Part shown: positions 10,364 to 23,357 of the stretch, one piece after another
Position numbering within the stretch: the first letter of the stretch is position 1
Layout of the letters: every line of letters starts with the position of its first letter
NCBI GenBank assembly: GCA_022457065.1
Contig: JAJGBQ010000002.1
Location: forward strand, 1,364,001-1,428,000
DNA: 64,000 bases
Reading direction: 5' to 3'
DNA from: Curvularia sp. ZM96
Taxonomy: Eukaryota; Ascomycota; Dothideomycetes; Pleosporales; Pleosporaceae
Translations under genes and position numbers: made by a program
Notes under the pieces: model-generated
The model's database searches: none
What the model saw: the letters and a program-made list of their open reading frames with translations, nothing else
Told to the model about the DNA's origin: nothing

Positions 10364-11450
10364 TTAAACCCTCTTTCCAAACACCCTGAACCTCTTGACT
10401 CCACCATCTGGAATAATGACCAACTTTGCGTGCGTGTAGCCCTTTCCTGCCACCTCCTTCAACTCAGCCTTGTACACATGCTCCTTGTCTGCGCTAGACT
10501 TCTGCGGCTCCAGAACCTCTACCCATCCTGCGTCCTCATGGCCAGGATCTTTGTCAAAAGCACCTGCAAACACTTGTACCTTTTGCGGGAAGTTGCCCCT
10601 GAAATGTGCAGTGTCGATGACGATGTGATCAATCTCGCCCTTTGCTCCCAGTCTTACGATCGTCCAATCGATGTGCTCACCCCGTGTGCGCTTTGTCTCC
10701 CAACCATCACCCATGTCCTTTCCGCGGCCAGGAAGAAGGAGGTTGTCTTTTGTACCAAAGTGCTGGTCTGAGCAAGAAGTTGCAACACCGCCCATGACAG
10801 TTGCAGAGAGCTCGAACACAGCGTCCGAAGACTGAGGAAAGACGGGAACAGCAACACCATACAGGCGGAAGCGCGCGATACCTCCGTCTGGGTACATGAG
10901 CAACCTGACGTGCGTGTACGCCTTTTCGGTGATGCTCGGTAGTACCCATCCATGCCGTTGGCTAGGTCCGCACTCCTGCTTTGATAGTATGGTCTCCCAG
11001 CCTGCGTAACTTGGTTTCTTCACCTCTTCTTCGTCCTTTTCATTGCTTATGAAGGTACCTTCAACTGCAATTTCTGGGGCGTGGTTGCCATTGAAAAAGG
11101 CCGTGTCGATCTCGATGCCTGCTACTTTGCCGCTGGCCGTACCCAGCCTCAATACGACCCAGTCTGCAGGCTCTGTGTTGTGGCGGCGCGTCTCCCAGCC
11201 ATCGTACCAAGCTCCTGTGTGGACAAAAACACCAGGCTTGTGGACTGGAGGAGTGGGCGTTATAAGATTCTCTGCAGCAGCGAAGAACTCATCGCTAAAT
11301 GCCAATACTTTCGAACCCAGAGGTGCAGATATGAGGTCTGAATATTATTAGACGGCCAAATAGAGAAACCTATCTCAATCAATGGAACATACCAGTATAC
11401 TTTGACTTGAAAGTTGCATCAATTTCGTCTTTTGGAACCGAGCGAGCCAT
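10364..11450 (-). CDS. Allantoicase (allantoate amidinohydrolase, EC 3.5.3.4)
   Basis: Two exons (11393-11450 and 10364-11337) separated by a 55-base GT-AG intron give 343 residues, the usual length of the family. The protein is a tandem of two allantoicase repeats: the first half has GWETRRHNTEPADWVVLRLG and the second GWETKRTRGEHIDWTIVRLG. Each repeat continues with the pattern IDTA-F-GN (EIDTAFFNGNHAPE and VIDTAHFRGNFPQ). Both halves end with the shared signature YTHxxLxxxPDGGxxRFRxxG. The enzyme splits allantoate into ureidoglycolate and urea in purine catabolism, normally in the cytosol. Four GATA-factor-type sites lie in the upstream region, in keeping with nitrogen control of this pathway in fungi. 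No other purine-degradation gene is adjacent. Confidence 0.96.
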
Positions 11451-12310
11451 GGTGCAGGTTTCTGTAGTTTTTTCAATTGTATGCTGGATTATAGATGGCT
11501 ATATTGAAGAGTAGATACAAAAACAAAAAGGAGGAAACGACTGCTGGAAAGATGTATGAACCAACCGCGGAGCTATGGCGGGGTGGTGGGGTAACTTAGA
11601 CCCTGTAGAGCCACTATCGGAACCCGCCGATAACCTTTCCACCCCTCTTCGCTCTAGACGATGGATATTCAAGGGCCGATGGCGGAGTAAACAGATAACC
11701 CGCATAACGAGGTGTATTTTCAATCGAGTAATGCATTGCTACCAGGCCAATCGCCGCTATACTTTCTGTAAATCTCGTAATCCATGAATCGCGGACCCTG
11801 CAGCAGAGCGTTTAGCGTATAGCAACGGCCTCTCGTCATAGCGCGTGCAGCACGATACATCTCAAGAGCACAAATTCTGTCAATTGGTCGAACCAAATAG
11901 TGCTAGGGCAATCCTGATATCTTCATATTTGCTGTCCCCGGCACTAGCTTTGTTTAAGAAGAATCTATCGGTCTCTTGATGCTATGGTGATATCCAATCG
12001 GTCCGCATGCCTCCGACCCAATCAGTCGCGGGCGGATTTTACGAGTGTCTATGGCTATTCAACCTCAAGCCAAGCGACTTTCCGAATAGATACTCGGTAA
12101 CAGATTGCTCCGTTCACAGTCGGACTGGTCGCTTACGATTCGTTTAAGGGAGAGACGAGTCCTTGCGATGGACGCAACAATGGCAATGAACTCTAGGCGC
12201 GACGCGGCTTGAACGAATCTGGTCTCCGATTGAGCCAGGCAGCATGGAAGCAACTAACCAATACCGTTGTTAGCAAGGATCAGCAGCTCCTTTGTCTTTT
12301 TTTTTCATCT
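11451..12310. other. Intergenic: allantoicase promoter
   Basis: 860 bases between the allantoicase start and the 3' end of the ankyrin/DIL gene. Apart from the GATA-type motifs listed separately, no gene or repeat is visible. Confidence 0.5.
11614..11970. promoter_or_regulatory. Cluster of four HGATAR motifs upstream of allantoicase
   Basis: Matches to HGATAR (the fungal AreA/NIT2-type consensus) lie at 11614-11619 (complement), 11628-11633, 11693-11698 and 11965-11970 (complement). They are 164-520 bases upstream of the start codon. About 1.5 such matches would be expected by chance in this length on both strands, so the cluster is suggestive only. Confidence 0.35.
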
Positions 12311-14844
12311 TCACCCAAAGCTTGGGTCATTCCACGATGACTCTGAATAGTACGAATTGCCATTTTTGTTCATGCCTCCATTCAGATCCAGCTTGGCCAT
12401 GAATTCAGGGGGTACAGTAGGAATGTATTTGCGTTCCCTCTCCTTGTTAACGCCACCAAACCCAGCTCCATAGCTGATGAGCATGTCTGTGGAAGTTGGC
12501 AACGAGAATGGCAGCATGTACGAGGGATCCAGAAGAAGCTCGTCTGGGAGATCGTCGTTTTCCTCATCTTCGGACACCCGCGAGGGCGCAGGTGATGGTT
12601 CAACGGGTTTCTCCGATGTCGGTCTGATTGGTGTGGTTGGCGCAGAGTCAGGCACTTGTGGAGGATTTGGCGACTTTGTTTTTGCGGCTTTTCGCTCGGC
12701 GGCGGCCTTTTGTAGATGGATGATATATTTTGATGCGCTCTTTGGGAGGCCCTTCTCGCCGACTTCTGGTCGGTAGTATTTCGCGGTATGCAGCAGCTGT
12801 TGAGGAGACAGACGCGTCAGCTGCTGTAATGTCCCCACAAGCGACTCTAGATCCTCGCCAAGCGATGAGAAGCACTGTAGCCATTGTAGTAATTGTATCA
12901 GGGGTTCCAGGTGCCGCTTGGCAGCATCCGCGGTGTTCTCCCCAGTGGAAGTCATGGAGCCGTTCTCGTAGTGCTCTGGCTGTCTGTTGTTCGATCGCGC
13001 CCAGTCTTCCAGCGTAGAGACGTTCATGCGTATTTGCATGGCCTTGGTCCGAGCTAGGTACTTTCGATTGGACATGATACGGTTGAAAACTTCAGCAGAT
13101 ATCCAGTAGATTAGTTGTGAGAGGACCTGTGCTGTGATGACTGAATGTACGTCGTAGAGATCAAGGACAAACAAAGTAGATGCAAGAAGAGAAGTGATGT
13201 TTCGCGGCGAAGGTTGCGCTCGGCGCTTGGGGGAGGGTGGTCGGAAGCGTTTCTCTAGAGGCTCTACAGGTTTTGCCTTTGGCTTGGAACGAAATATTTT
13301 CCACTCATGCTGGAAATGGACGTCTTCGAACCCAGGCATCGGCTCATGATCGAGCATGGCTTGGTCAAGGTTCTTGTCCATTCTTCGCTCTGCATCACGA
13401 ATGATTAGGATGAAGATTTCGTTGATCAGCTCGGCCATTTGCAGTTGAAAGTGGTTAGTTGCACCCATGAGTCCACCGTCTTTTTTGAGATAATGCAGAA
13501 GCAAAGTGGCATTCGACATCCAAAACGCTAGCACAGTCATGTCCCACTGGTGCTTTTCGACCACGTCATTGATCTTGTTCATAGCAGTTACCAACAGTGT
13601 TTCGAGAAGCTCTGGGTTGGCATGATAGTGTGCATATCGGGCGCTCAGGAAGAGAATGTTCGCGGGTACAGGTTTTTGGGAAGGGGAGCGTTGCGGGGTC
13701 ATGTTGGTGATGATGATGTCGAGGATCCGTTCGAGCTCGTTTTCCTGGAAGACAAACATTTGGTCGTTGAGACACCTGTCCCATATGAACTCCTGGGCTT
13801 CTTCTTCTGGTTCCTCGGGAGACTGCAATCGTCAGCGGTGCATTTACGCGGAGAATTCAATTCCGTACCTCGGGTTGCTCATCTAGACCAAGATTTCCGA
13901 TATCCACCTCGAGGTTGAAAGCGCTTTCCATCATCATGCGGCGCTTCATGTCGTTTTCCTGCATCTCCTGCTCAAAGCGATCCTGCGAGAAGCCAGAGTT
14001 GTAGAAATCATCTCCAACGCCCACGTTGCCAATGGCATATCCGCTCTCGTGCAGGTATTCGGACAGTTCTGTGTTGGGTTCGACAAAATCGAAAGCGGTC
14101 CTCCCACCCGAAGACTTGACGTCTGTCGATGCACCGTGGTCTAGTAGCAGTTTCACGATATCCTTGTGTCGGTTCGTCATAGCCCACATGAGGGGCGTCC
14201 AGCGGTTCCTATCTTGTATATCAACAGTAGCGCCGTTGTCTAGTAGAGTTGCAGCCACATCCTCGTGGCCAAAGCAGCTTGCGTAGACCAATGGCGGTGT
14301 GCCCTCCGCGTCAACCCCATCAATGTTGATGTATTCGCGCGCTTTTCCGTCCAACAACCGTTTCACTCTCTCGAGTTCGCCGTTTGAGGCTGCCAAAGTG
14401 AAGAGGCCTTGGAGGGCTTCTCTCTTCTCCTCGTGCGACAGCTTATCATCCGCAACCACTTTGGCCTCGTCGCCTGAGTTGTCGTTTTTCAGGCGTGCCT
14501 GATGAGCGAGCATTTGCACTAGTCGGCTATCGCTATCTTCGAGCTGCTGCATGTCTTCATCGCCAAATGTCGGGTCATCGAGGGAAAGGTTGAAACTGAG
14601 TGGGCGGGCGGGCATGGGCGTTGTGAGGAATTGGGATTGGCCTACGTGGTGTTAGCAGCCCCTTTTGCACATGGCCCTGGCAGCGCCTACCTTGCCACGC
14701 ATCGTATATCTCTGTTTCCTCGTTCATGATGTGGACAGGTCTCCTGTCATTGAGCGAGGTGGGGAGGTCTGGGGGCAGTTGGCGTGGCTTCTGGGGCTCC
14801 CCAAGGTCGCCTGAAAAGGCATGCTCGTGGTCTGGAGAGTCCAT
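12311..14844 (-). CDS. Ankyrin repeat and DIL (dilute) domain protein
   Basis: Three exons (14691-14844, 13869-14641, 12311-13822) with 49- and 46-base introns give 812 residues. The N-terminal third holds ankyrin repeats, for example the units beginning GTPPLVYASCFGHEDVAATLL and NRWTPLMWAMTNRHKDIVKLL (about residues 150-240). The next part is a DIL domain, as in class V myosin tails, with helices such as VLAFWMSNATLLLHYL and a later block around LIQLLQWLQCFSSLGEDLESL. Serine/proline-rich and acidic sequence follows, with a short C-terminal tail. Fungi have a single conserved protein with this ankyrin-plus-DIL order; a role in membrane or vesicle tethering is inference from the DIL domain. 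Confidence 0.93.
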
Positions 14845-15769
14845 GATGTGACATTGAATGCGGTGCACGCCGGACACACAAGGAGGCGTTTGTGAAGGGT
14901 AGCTGTCTCTAGGACTGAGACATGCGTGTGGTATGGATGTCGGAGGAGATTCCTGGCCACTCAGGGTGTAGTGGGGCAGCCGAGATGCAGAGCCAGGGTG
15001 TCAGCGGGCGCCGGGCCAGTGGGGTATCTGCTGCGCGTGCAAACGTTCGCAGCCAGGAGTCGTCGATGGCGGCCGGGGGCCAATGGCAGAGGTGTTGAAG
15101 TTGAGCGTATGCAGACGGCACTCGCAAAACCACTTGTCGTCTCACGATGATGCCGCTACCCAGCGGGTGACGCGCCATGGCCGATCTGCCGCACTAGGCC
15201 GAATCGAGCCGGCACGTCGACCGCGGGGGTGATTACACACACCAGCCATAACCGCACCCGCCACAGACGGGCGGCTGGCGCTGATATTCACAGAGACGGT
15301 GGCTGAGAAGCGTGCTTGCGCTGAAAAATCGGGACATGTTGGTGCGGGCGTGCCTGTGGTGCGGGCTGCGCTGGGCACACCGTCAGTGCATTTGGCAGGG
15401 CTGATGTTGATTATGACGTCCTCCGCCCGCTGGCAGCGAACCAGCGGACGGGGGCAAGGCGCAAGGCTGCTGTTGCGGACCGCGCCCATGAGCTGTGGCT
15501 GGAAGGCCATCAGTAAGCACTCCACTTGCGCGTTGAATGCTCTCTAATACCGGCACCCGTCGACGACGATAGCACCGTCGCCCCCCCTCTCGCTCGCACC
15601 CCCGACCCTCGCCCACAATTGCGCCCTCGCCATGGCAGTCGCGCCCGCCGTGACTGTATGATCGATCCACCGGCCGCCGTCCCATAGCTCTCGTCCCGCC
15701 CATACCGTCCCTACAGCCCACCAAGAGCATGCCTTAGGACCCTTGGGGCGCATCCATCACGAGCACAAC
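14845..15769. other. Divergent promoter region
   Basis: 925 GC-rich bases between the divergent ankyrin/DIL (-) and histidine kinase (+) genes. Several open frames overlap here on both strands, but their mutual overlap and composition point to chance frames in GC-rich DNA. Confidence 0.5.
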
Positions 15770-18700
15770 ATGGCGCCCAACGGAGACTCCGGGCGGGCAG
15801 CGCGCTTTGCCCACATTCTTGCGCGGCTGCAGGAGCTCCCCAACTATGTCTGGGATTCGGAGATTGAACCGTTCCACTCGGTGAGTGCCGACTAGCACGC
15901 CACCCATCGCAACCCAGTGCGCTAATCACGTGCAGTCCTACGACAACTGGCACTTTTTTGGATACCAAAGGACCGCCCCTCGCCATGAGCGACCCATGTC
16001 GAGGGGGAGGAGCGACATCACCTCGTCTGCATCACATTCACCCAGTTCCACCCGCCCGGCCTACCACCGCAGCCATCGCAGCTCGGGCTCCGATGCAAGC
16101 GCTTCGACAGTCCACACTCACCACACACAAACCACCGCAAAAACCCTAGCTCCCGATGGCCGTGCCGTCGTGTGCCGCGTATCGCAGCATACTCTGCGAC
16201 TGGAGCGCGAGTTCCACCTCTCCAAACTCGTGGTAAAAGAGTCGGATCCCGAGTGCAGACACTTTGTCCGTCCAGTAGAATTTGTTCGCCTGCCGGCAAA
16301 GCCGGGAGAAGACCAACTGGTCGCCAGCATCTTCGAAGCACCCGGCCCCAACTTCCTCAAGGACCTGGTCAATTTCGGCCCAAACTGGTACAATTTCCAC
16401 AGAAATGACAATAGTAATATGGTGCAGTCCAATGAATTGCTGGCGAACCAGGGTGTGCCTCTCCTCACCTTCCTCGACTTTGCCGTCGGATCTGTAGAGT
16501 GTCTGGAAATCTTGCACCACGGTCACGAGATTGTCCACGGAGAAATTCGTGGCGATGCATTTCACTTTGCTGAGTCAGGGGTCGTCAAGATGATTGTGAG
16601 TAGTTCTTGTCCTATGCCCTGGAATTAGGCTTGCTAATCTTGTAAAGAACTTTGGCAGTGGGGCACGTTCATTCGAGAATGGCCTCACCAGTGCCGGTTG
16701 GAGTGTTTTATCCAAGGAAGCGGGAGTTGAATTAAAGCTAGCCTTCATATCTCCCGAGCAGACGGGCCGCATGCCTGCTGAGCCGGATACGCGGACTGAC
16801 ATCTACAGTCTTGGTATACTCTTCTACACAATGCTCTGTGGGCATACTCCCTTTGACGGAAATACCGCTCTCGACGTCATGCAAAATGTCATCAGCAAGC
16901 GCATACCCCCAGTCTCTTCAAAACGGCTTGACATCCCCGAGGCTCTTTCCGAGGTCATCCAGCGAATGACACAACGCAACATCGAAGATAGATACCACTC
17001 TACTTCGGGACTCAAGTACGATCTTGCCCGTATACGCGAGTTGCTCTGTGAAGGAGACGTCGAAGGGTTGAAAGCATTCCAGGTTGGCGAAAAGGACATC
17101 AGCTGCTTTTTCAACCTCCCGCTCAAAATGATTGGACGCGAAAAGGAGCGCAAGACAATAGTCGATGTAATTGAGCGTGTAGCAAGATACCGTCGCAATG
17201 GCGTCAAGAACCTGCAGAGCATGAGTTCAGGCTCCTCCTATTCAGATCAGCGACTAGACCTGCAGCTTGATGACCTGGTTTCAGAGAGTACCAGTTCGAG
17301 GGGTTCCGAAAGTAGACTGAACAGCATCTCGGCAGATGGTCCTGTTTTCATGGAGGCGGCTCGATCGATACAACAAGGCTCTCAAGACAGTGTCGCGCAA
17401 TCAGAAGTTTCTACGGCTGACGGAAGCATGGAAAATCGACCTCAACTGCAGCTCTCCCACAGAGGACGATCCAACAATAGCACTGAAGGCTCTACATACC
17501 CTTCTCGTTCACACCAGTCCAACGAGGGCCTACGGACTTTGGCAAGTACACGGAGATTGAGGCGGAAAGCTCGCTGCGAGGTAAGTATATCTGATGTAGT
17601 AAATCATCCCCATAGACGTGCAAGAAGGGCTGAAAACACAGCTCGTCTTTCCAAACAGCCAAGTAATGTATACTGACCAACTATTTAGGTGATAGCAATT
17701 GGCGGAGCCACCGGACTGGGCAAATCTCGTTTAGTGCAGAGCATACAGAGCACTGCACGAAGTACAGGTTATTTCGCAATGGCCAAGTTTGACCCCGCTA
17801 AAAGAGCGCCTTTCGACCCCATCCTTAGACTTATGTCTTCCTTCTTCAGGCAAATATTCTCAGAGGCAGATGTCATGACTGAGTTTCATCAACGACTACG
17901 CCATTATCTTCGGAATAGCGGCGTTTGGATGGTACTGCGAAGCTATCTCGATCTGCCAGAGTGGCTCCTGAACACGAACAATGCACCCAAAACGCCCCAG
18001 CAAAAAGACTTGGATTGTATCAAGGATCGTCGTGCATCCTCTCCTGCTGTTCACTGCGGGGGTGCTGGGCACACCGCCGAGGCCTGGCTAAGAAGCGGAG
18101 GCGTCTCCAAGTCGTCCCGATTCATGAATGTCTTCATAGATGTCTTGCGGCTCCTTGCGATGCACAAGCTCTGTACTTGGAGCCTGGAAGATGTGCAAAA
18201 TGCCGATCCAGAAAGTGCGGAGCTTATCCATCACATTGTCCAAGCCAAAATACCCCTCGTCTTGATGTTTACTTACACCGACGAAGAGACATTGCCTCGA
18301 GAGCTCAGTTCCCTTCTCCGGAATGCCACCAAGGTTCAGCTGCTGCCGTTCACTGAAGCTCAAACTGCGGAGTATGTCGCGGAAACTCTTCATCGAGATT
18401 ACCAGTATATCCTTCCCTTGGTGGCAGTCATCCAGGAAAAGTCTCGAGGCAATCTGTTCTACATACGAGAGATTCTTGACACATGTTATAGGAAACGATG
18501 TGTCTACTATGAATGGCGAGAGAACAATTGGGTCTTTGACCTGGACCGAGTCTTCGAAGTGTTTGAAACACCCGAGTATGGGTCTGCTGTCACGACTGAT
18601 TTTATTGCTCGACGCCTAACCGATCTGCCGCGTGCGAGCAGAAAACTTCTGGCGTGGGCTTCTCTCCTGGGTGGTACCTTTTCTTTCGAGCTTCTGAAAA

Positions 18701-21700
18701 AACTCTTGAGGCCGACAGACGACCAACCTTCTGGAGCTAGGCTACCGCTTTTTGAAAAGGATGAGTGTGCTGTTACAGCTCTGAATGAAGCGCTGAAAGC
18801 GTACGTGCTGATGCCTGCCGAGCACGATGCTCGGTTCCGCTTCAGCCACGATAGATATCTGGCAGCAGCCGCCAATTCTTTGGACAAGGAGTGGGACACC
18901 CAACTGATGCACTTTACTATTGCCAAAATGATCACTTCAGGGAAGGCGTACCTGGATGACCCAGAGCTGAGTTCGAAGGCTTTGTACATGCAGAGTCGCC
19001 ACATCTGTCTAGCGGCAGAGTTGATCAAATCCAAGGTATCGGTACGAGCCCCATTTCGCGACATGCTTTACCAAGCAGGAGAGACGGCATGTGAGTCCGG
19101 CGCAAGATCAACCGGAATCTACTACTTCGCACACAGCCTCAAGTTATTACAAGACGATCCGTGGGACGAAAGCAAACCAGATGTGTCATACCAGGAGACT
19201 CTGCAGCTTTTTGTCCGCTCAGCCGAATGCTACTGGCATCAGGGCATGTACGAGGAAGCCCTTAGTCTGATTGAGACTACATTCCAGCATGCGAGAGACC
19301 CATGTGACAAAGCCAGCTCATACATCCTACAGTCCCGCGTTTTCGCTATTTGCGGCGATAGTTTTGGGTATGTAATTCTCCTGTGCTATCCCTCCTTTTT
19401 GTGTGACCACTGCACCTTTCTTGAGTTATATGCTGATATTGTCGCCACGCACACAGAGCTCTTCAATCCCTCCGAAACTGTTTGTCTCTGCTTGGGTATC
19501 CTATCCCACCCACAACATGGGAAGAATGTGATGCGCAGTTCCAAGAAATCTACAGCAGACTTCAAAAGACTGACAAGAACGAGATACTCATGGCACGGCC
19601 GCCTACGAGTGATCGCATCTTGATGACCATCGGCCCTGTGTTCGTGGAGCTTCTCAGTGCGGCATTCTGGTCAAACAGCTTGCTCTTCTATCAAGCTACG
19701 CTCATGCTAATCAAAGTCCATCTCGAATATGGCACAATATCGCAAGTTGCACTCGCGTATGTGCACCTAGGAAGCATTGCCGGTGGGCGGTTCAACATGA
19801 CCCAATTTGCTGTGGACATGGGTGGCATGGCAAAGCGCATCTTTCAGATGTTCCCCGAAGATTACTACACTTTGGGCAGAGCCCAGACGCTACAACCTTT
19901 GTTCCTAGGCCACTTGGAAGAGCCTGTGTGCGACCTGATACCCCATTTAGAAGAAGCATTGCAGGCTTCTCTTACTGCAGGCGATCGCATTCTCACGCTT
20001 CTGAATGTTGGTGTTCAGGCTCACTTCAGAATGATAGCCTCTTATGACGTTGCTGAGCTAGAAGCCTGGATTGAGGAGACACCTCTGGACATGAAGAACT
20101 GGCAAAAAGATTTGAGAGGAGGTGTCTTCCTAATGGCTAGCCGCCAATACGCGAGAGCTCTCCAAGGAAAGACGGATGCAAGCAACGCATCATCGATTTT
20201 CTCCGATCACGAACATAATGAGACAGAGTACATCGAATTTCTCGAGAAGACAGCGAGCAACCCGAAACGACCGAAGTCGATATATCTTGCTACCAAACTC
20301 CCACTATTGGTACTCTTCGGTTTCAACTCGGAAGCAGTCGCTCTTGGTGAGCAATTGCTTCCTATGCTAAGCAGCCTTTGGTGCGAACGTTCAAACTACT
20401 CCGTCAGATACTATCTGTCATTAGCCTACATGGCAGTTCTTAGAGAGGACTCTCAGAACCCTCGAAAAGACGAAATGATCCGCCATGTCCACGAGACACT
20501 CAAGCTACTCGACGCGTGTTGTGCAATCACTGACGTCAATTATCGAGGCTGGAAGCATATCCTTACTGCCCTGCTAGCAGACATCAGCGCTGACCCTCAG
20601 TCTGCGTTGCAAAACTATGAAGCTGCTATGGACCACTGCCAATGCCATAACTTTACCCTCGATGAGGCGTTTGCTCTTGAGTTGTACGCTGAATGGCTTG
20701 TGCGGAAGCAAGCCTACAGAGCAGCCCGGCATACGCTAAAGGACTGCATCTCAACATATAGACGAGTTTCCGCGTTCGGAAAAGCGAACCACTTCGCAAG
20801 CAAACATGAGGTTGTTCTCCGTCGTGGTGCCTCCATGGCCGCTCAGGATGCCGCTGTCCAGACTTCAATCACTGACACAAACAACACTGCCTTCAGGCTC
20901 GAGCAGAATGACCTAGGAACCGAAACCGCGGTTGATCGAACGCAGAATTGGATAGTTCCCGAGGGTACTCGGCGTCAAGAGTCTGCCCAAGGTCTGCAGA
21001 ACGGTTTGTCGGCTGTGGGCCTCGACATGCTAGATCTTTCATCTATCCTTGAATCAAGCCAAGTCCTTTCGAGCGAACTAGTAGTAGACAAGCTCATGGC
21101 CAAGATGAGCTCCATCCTCCTAGAGTCCACTGGGGGCACACTTTGCGGTATTGTCACCGAAGACCCGCAGATCGAGTGGTCCATTGCATGCGTAGCAACC
21201 AATGAGCCTGACAATGACAGCGGATTCAATTCTGGTGTCACATCGTTTCCTGCAAGTCAGCCTTTGGATACTGTGGACGATGTTGTAGCTCGGCAGGTGA
21301 CACTTTATACCTTGCGCTTCCGAGAAACGGTCTTTGTTCAAAATCTGCTAGAAGACGACCGGTTTTCCAATGTCTCAGACTCGTACCTGCGACGCAACCC
21401 AGAGGGCAAAGCGGTCATCTGTATCCCTATCGTACACAGCGATCATCTCCTAGGATCAATCTACGTCGAAGGCCCACCCAATTCGTTCACGGAACGAAAC
21501 ACACAAGTCCTTCGATTACTGGTCAACCAAATATCCATTTCTTTGGCTAATGCACTACTGTTCAAGGAAGTGGAAAGGGTCTCCGCGAGCAATGAGGCAA
21601 TGCTTGAAATGCAGAAGCGGGCCTTGGCGCAGGCACGAGCCGCAGAGATCAAAGCAAAAGAAGCCGAGGCCAATGCCATTCGCAACATGCGATTGAAGGA

Positions 21701-23357
21701 AGAAGCAGCTAAGGCCAAGAGCCTGTTTTTAGCCAACGTTTCGCATGAACTGCGAACACCATTGAACGGAGTCATTGGAATGTCGGAGCTGCTAAAAGCA
21801 TCGCCCCTTAACGCAGAGCAGTCAGGATACGCAGACTCAATTCGTGTCTGCGCTGATACGCTGCTTTCGATTATCAATGATCTGCTTGACTATTCCAAAC
21901 TTGAGGCTGGCAAAATGAACGTCATGGAGATGCCGATTTCGCTCAACGAAACCATTGCCGAAGTTGTTCGTGCTCTTGCATACACAAACGCTGAACGGGG
22001 GCTCAAAACGATTGAACAGCTCGAACTAGATCCGGAAATGCTAGTCATGGGTGACCCTGTCCGACTTCACCAGATTCTAATGAACTTGTTATCCAATAGC
22101 TACAAGTTCACGCCCAGGGGATCAGTGACTGTTCGCGCAGTTGTAGATCAAGAGACCAGCGAATGGGCAGATGTTACATGCAGCGTCATCGACACTGGGA
22201 TTGGTATTCCGGACGAACAGAAGCAAAAATTGTTCCTCCCCTTTTCACAGATAGAGTCCAGCTCTGCCAGAAGCTACGGAGGCACGGGCCTTGGCCTGAG
22301 CATCTGCAAAGCTCTCATCGAAAACGTTATGCATGGGACAGTGCGCCTCGACAGTCAGCCAGGCAAGGGTACAACAGTTACCTTCTCGCTCCGCTTCAAG
22401 AAGGTGCCAAAAGCGCAGGTAGCAAATCAGCCGCAGAGGAGCAGAGAACCCGATCCCATGGCCAGATTCTCGAGCCAGGAGAACAACGGCCACGAGCACT
22501 CCTCTGGTGCATGCATTGACCTTTCTACCGTACCCAGACGAGACCTACGGGTTTGCATTGCAGAGGACAATTTGATCAACCAACGCATTGCCATTAGTTT
22601 TGTACAGAGACTTGGGTTCAAGTGTGATGCTTATCTCGACGGCTTCAAGACAATAGATGCTCTGGAACGTGCATCCGAGAACGGCCGGCCCTTCCACCTT
22701 GTCCTCATGGATGTGCAGATGCCACATTGTGATGGTTATGAAGGCAAGACAGCGCATTTCTACCATACATATGACTTGTAGATGCTGACTATATGCAGCT
22801 ACCAGACTCATCCGAAAGCATCCTAATCCTGAGATAAGAAACGTTCTCATCATTGCCATGACAGCCTCAGCTATACAAGGCGATCGTGAGAAGTGTATGT
22901 ATACCCTTTTCACGCGAGATGACTTGGATGAATTCACTAACCCAACAAAGGCATTGAAAGTGGTATGAACAATTACCTGGCAAAACCCGTGCGCGCACAG
23001 ACACTCCAAGCTCTGCTCGAGTCGTACCTGAACAAGAACAATGAGTCTCCCGAGATTCCGAATCTGGCAAAAGAGGCGAAGAAGATGGTCAAAGAAGCAC
23101 TAAAGGAGGCCCAGGCACTGCCCAATGTCACGGGGGGGAATGAAAAAATGAACAAGGAAGCGGGGATTGAGAAGGCTGCGGTAGGGGTCAAGAAGGATTT
23201 AGATGGCGAAAGTACAGGATTGAAGGGTAAGAAGGAACCAGACGCTGAGAGCAAAGCGGTGGATGCAAAGACCGACCGGCCACCGGGCGTCCGCATGTCC
23301 ACGACGCAGCACATATTACCGAACGGCAAGACGGAGCCTGTGCCGCCTCCAGGATAA
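15770..23357 (+). CDS. Hybrid histidine kinase, class X (Mak2/Mak3/Chk1-like)
   Basis: Seven exons: 15770-15880, 15936-16595, 16648-17580, 17689-19367, 19457-22743, 22799-22894, 22951-23357 (about 2,390 residues). Domain order: an N-terminal Ser/Thr-kinase-like domain (residues ~40-350); a linker; an AAA-like ATPase with Walker A GGATGLGKS (573-581); a long helical region; a GAF domain (~1650-1830); a coiled coil; HisKA with phosphorylatable H1891 in SHELRTPLN; HATPase with N box NLLSNSYKF (~2004), DTGIGIP (2040) and GGTGLGLS (2069); and a receiver domain with phospho-acceptor D2213 in LMDVQMP. In fungi this class feeds the phosphorelay to the HOG stress pathway, and Mak2/Mak3 of fission yeast respond to peroxide. 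The kinase-like domain has HGEIRGD (from H238) instead of HRD and NFG (258-260) instead of DFG, so it is probably a pseudokinase. Intron 5 is GC-AG. The frame around 17480-17580 is doubtful. Confidence 0.93.
22744..22798 (+). other. GC-AG intron in the receiver domain of the histidine kinase
   Basis: The donor reads GAAG|GCAAGA rather than GT; the acceptor is atgcag, and gctgac is a plausible branch site. Removal restores the receiver helix as DGYEATRLIRK; without it the frame stops within 13 codons. Confidence 0.9.

Noticed and set aside
15142..15986. Overlapping frames in the divergent promoter at 15-16 kb
   Set aside because: Several frames on both strands overlap in GC-rich DNA without domains; the histidine kinase start and first intron explain the right part.
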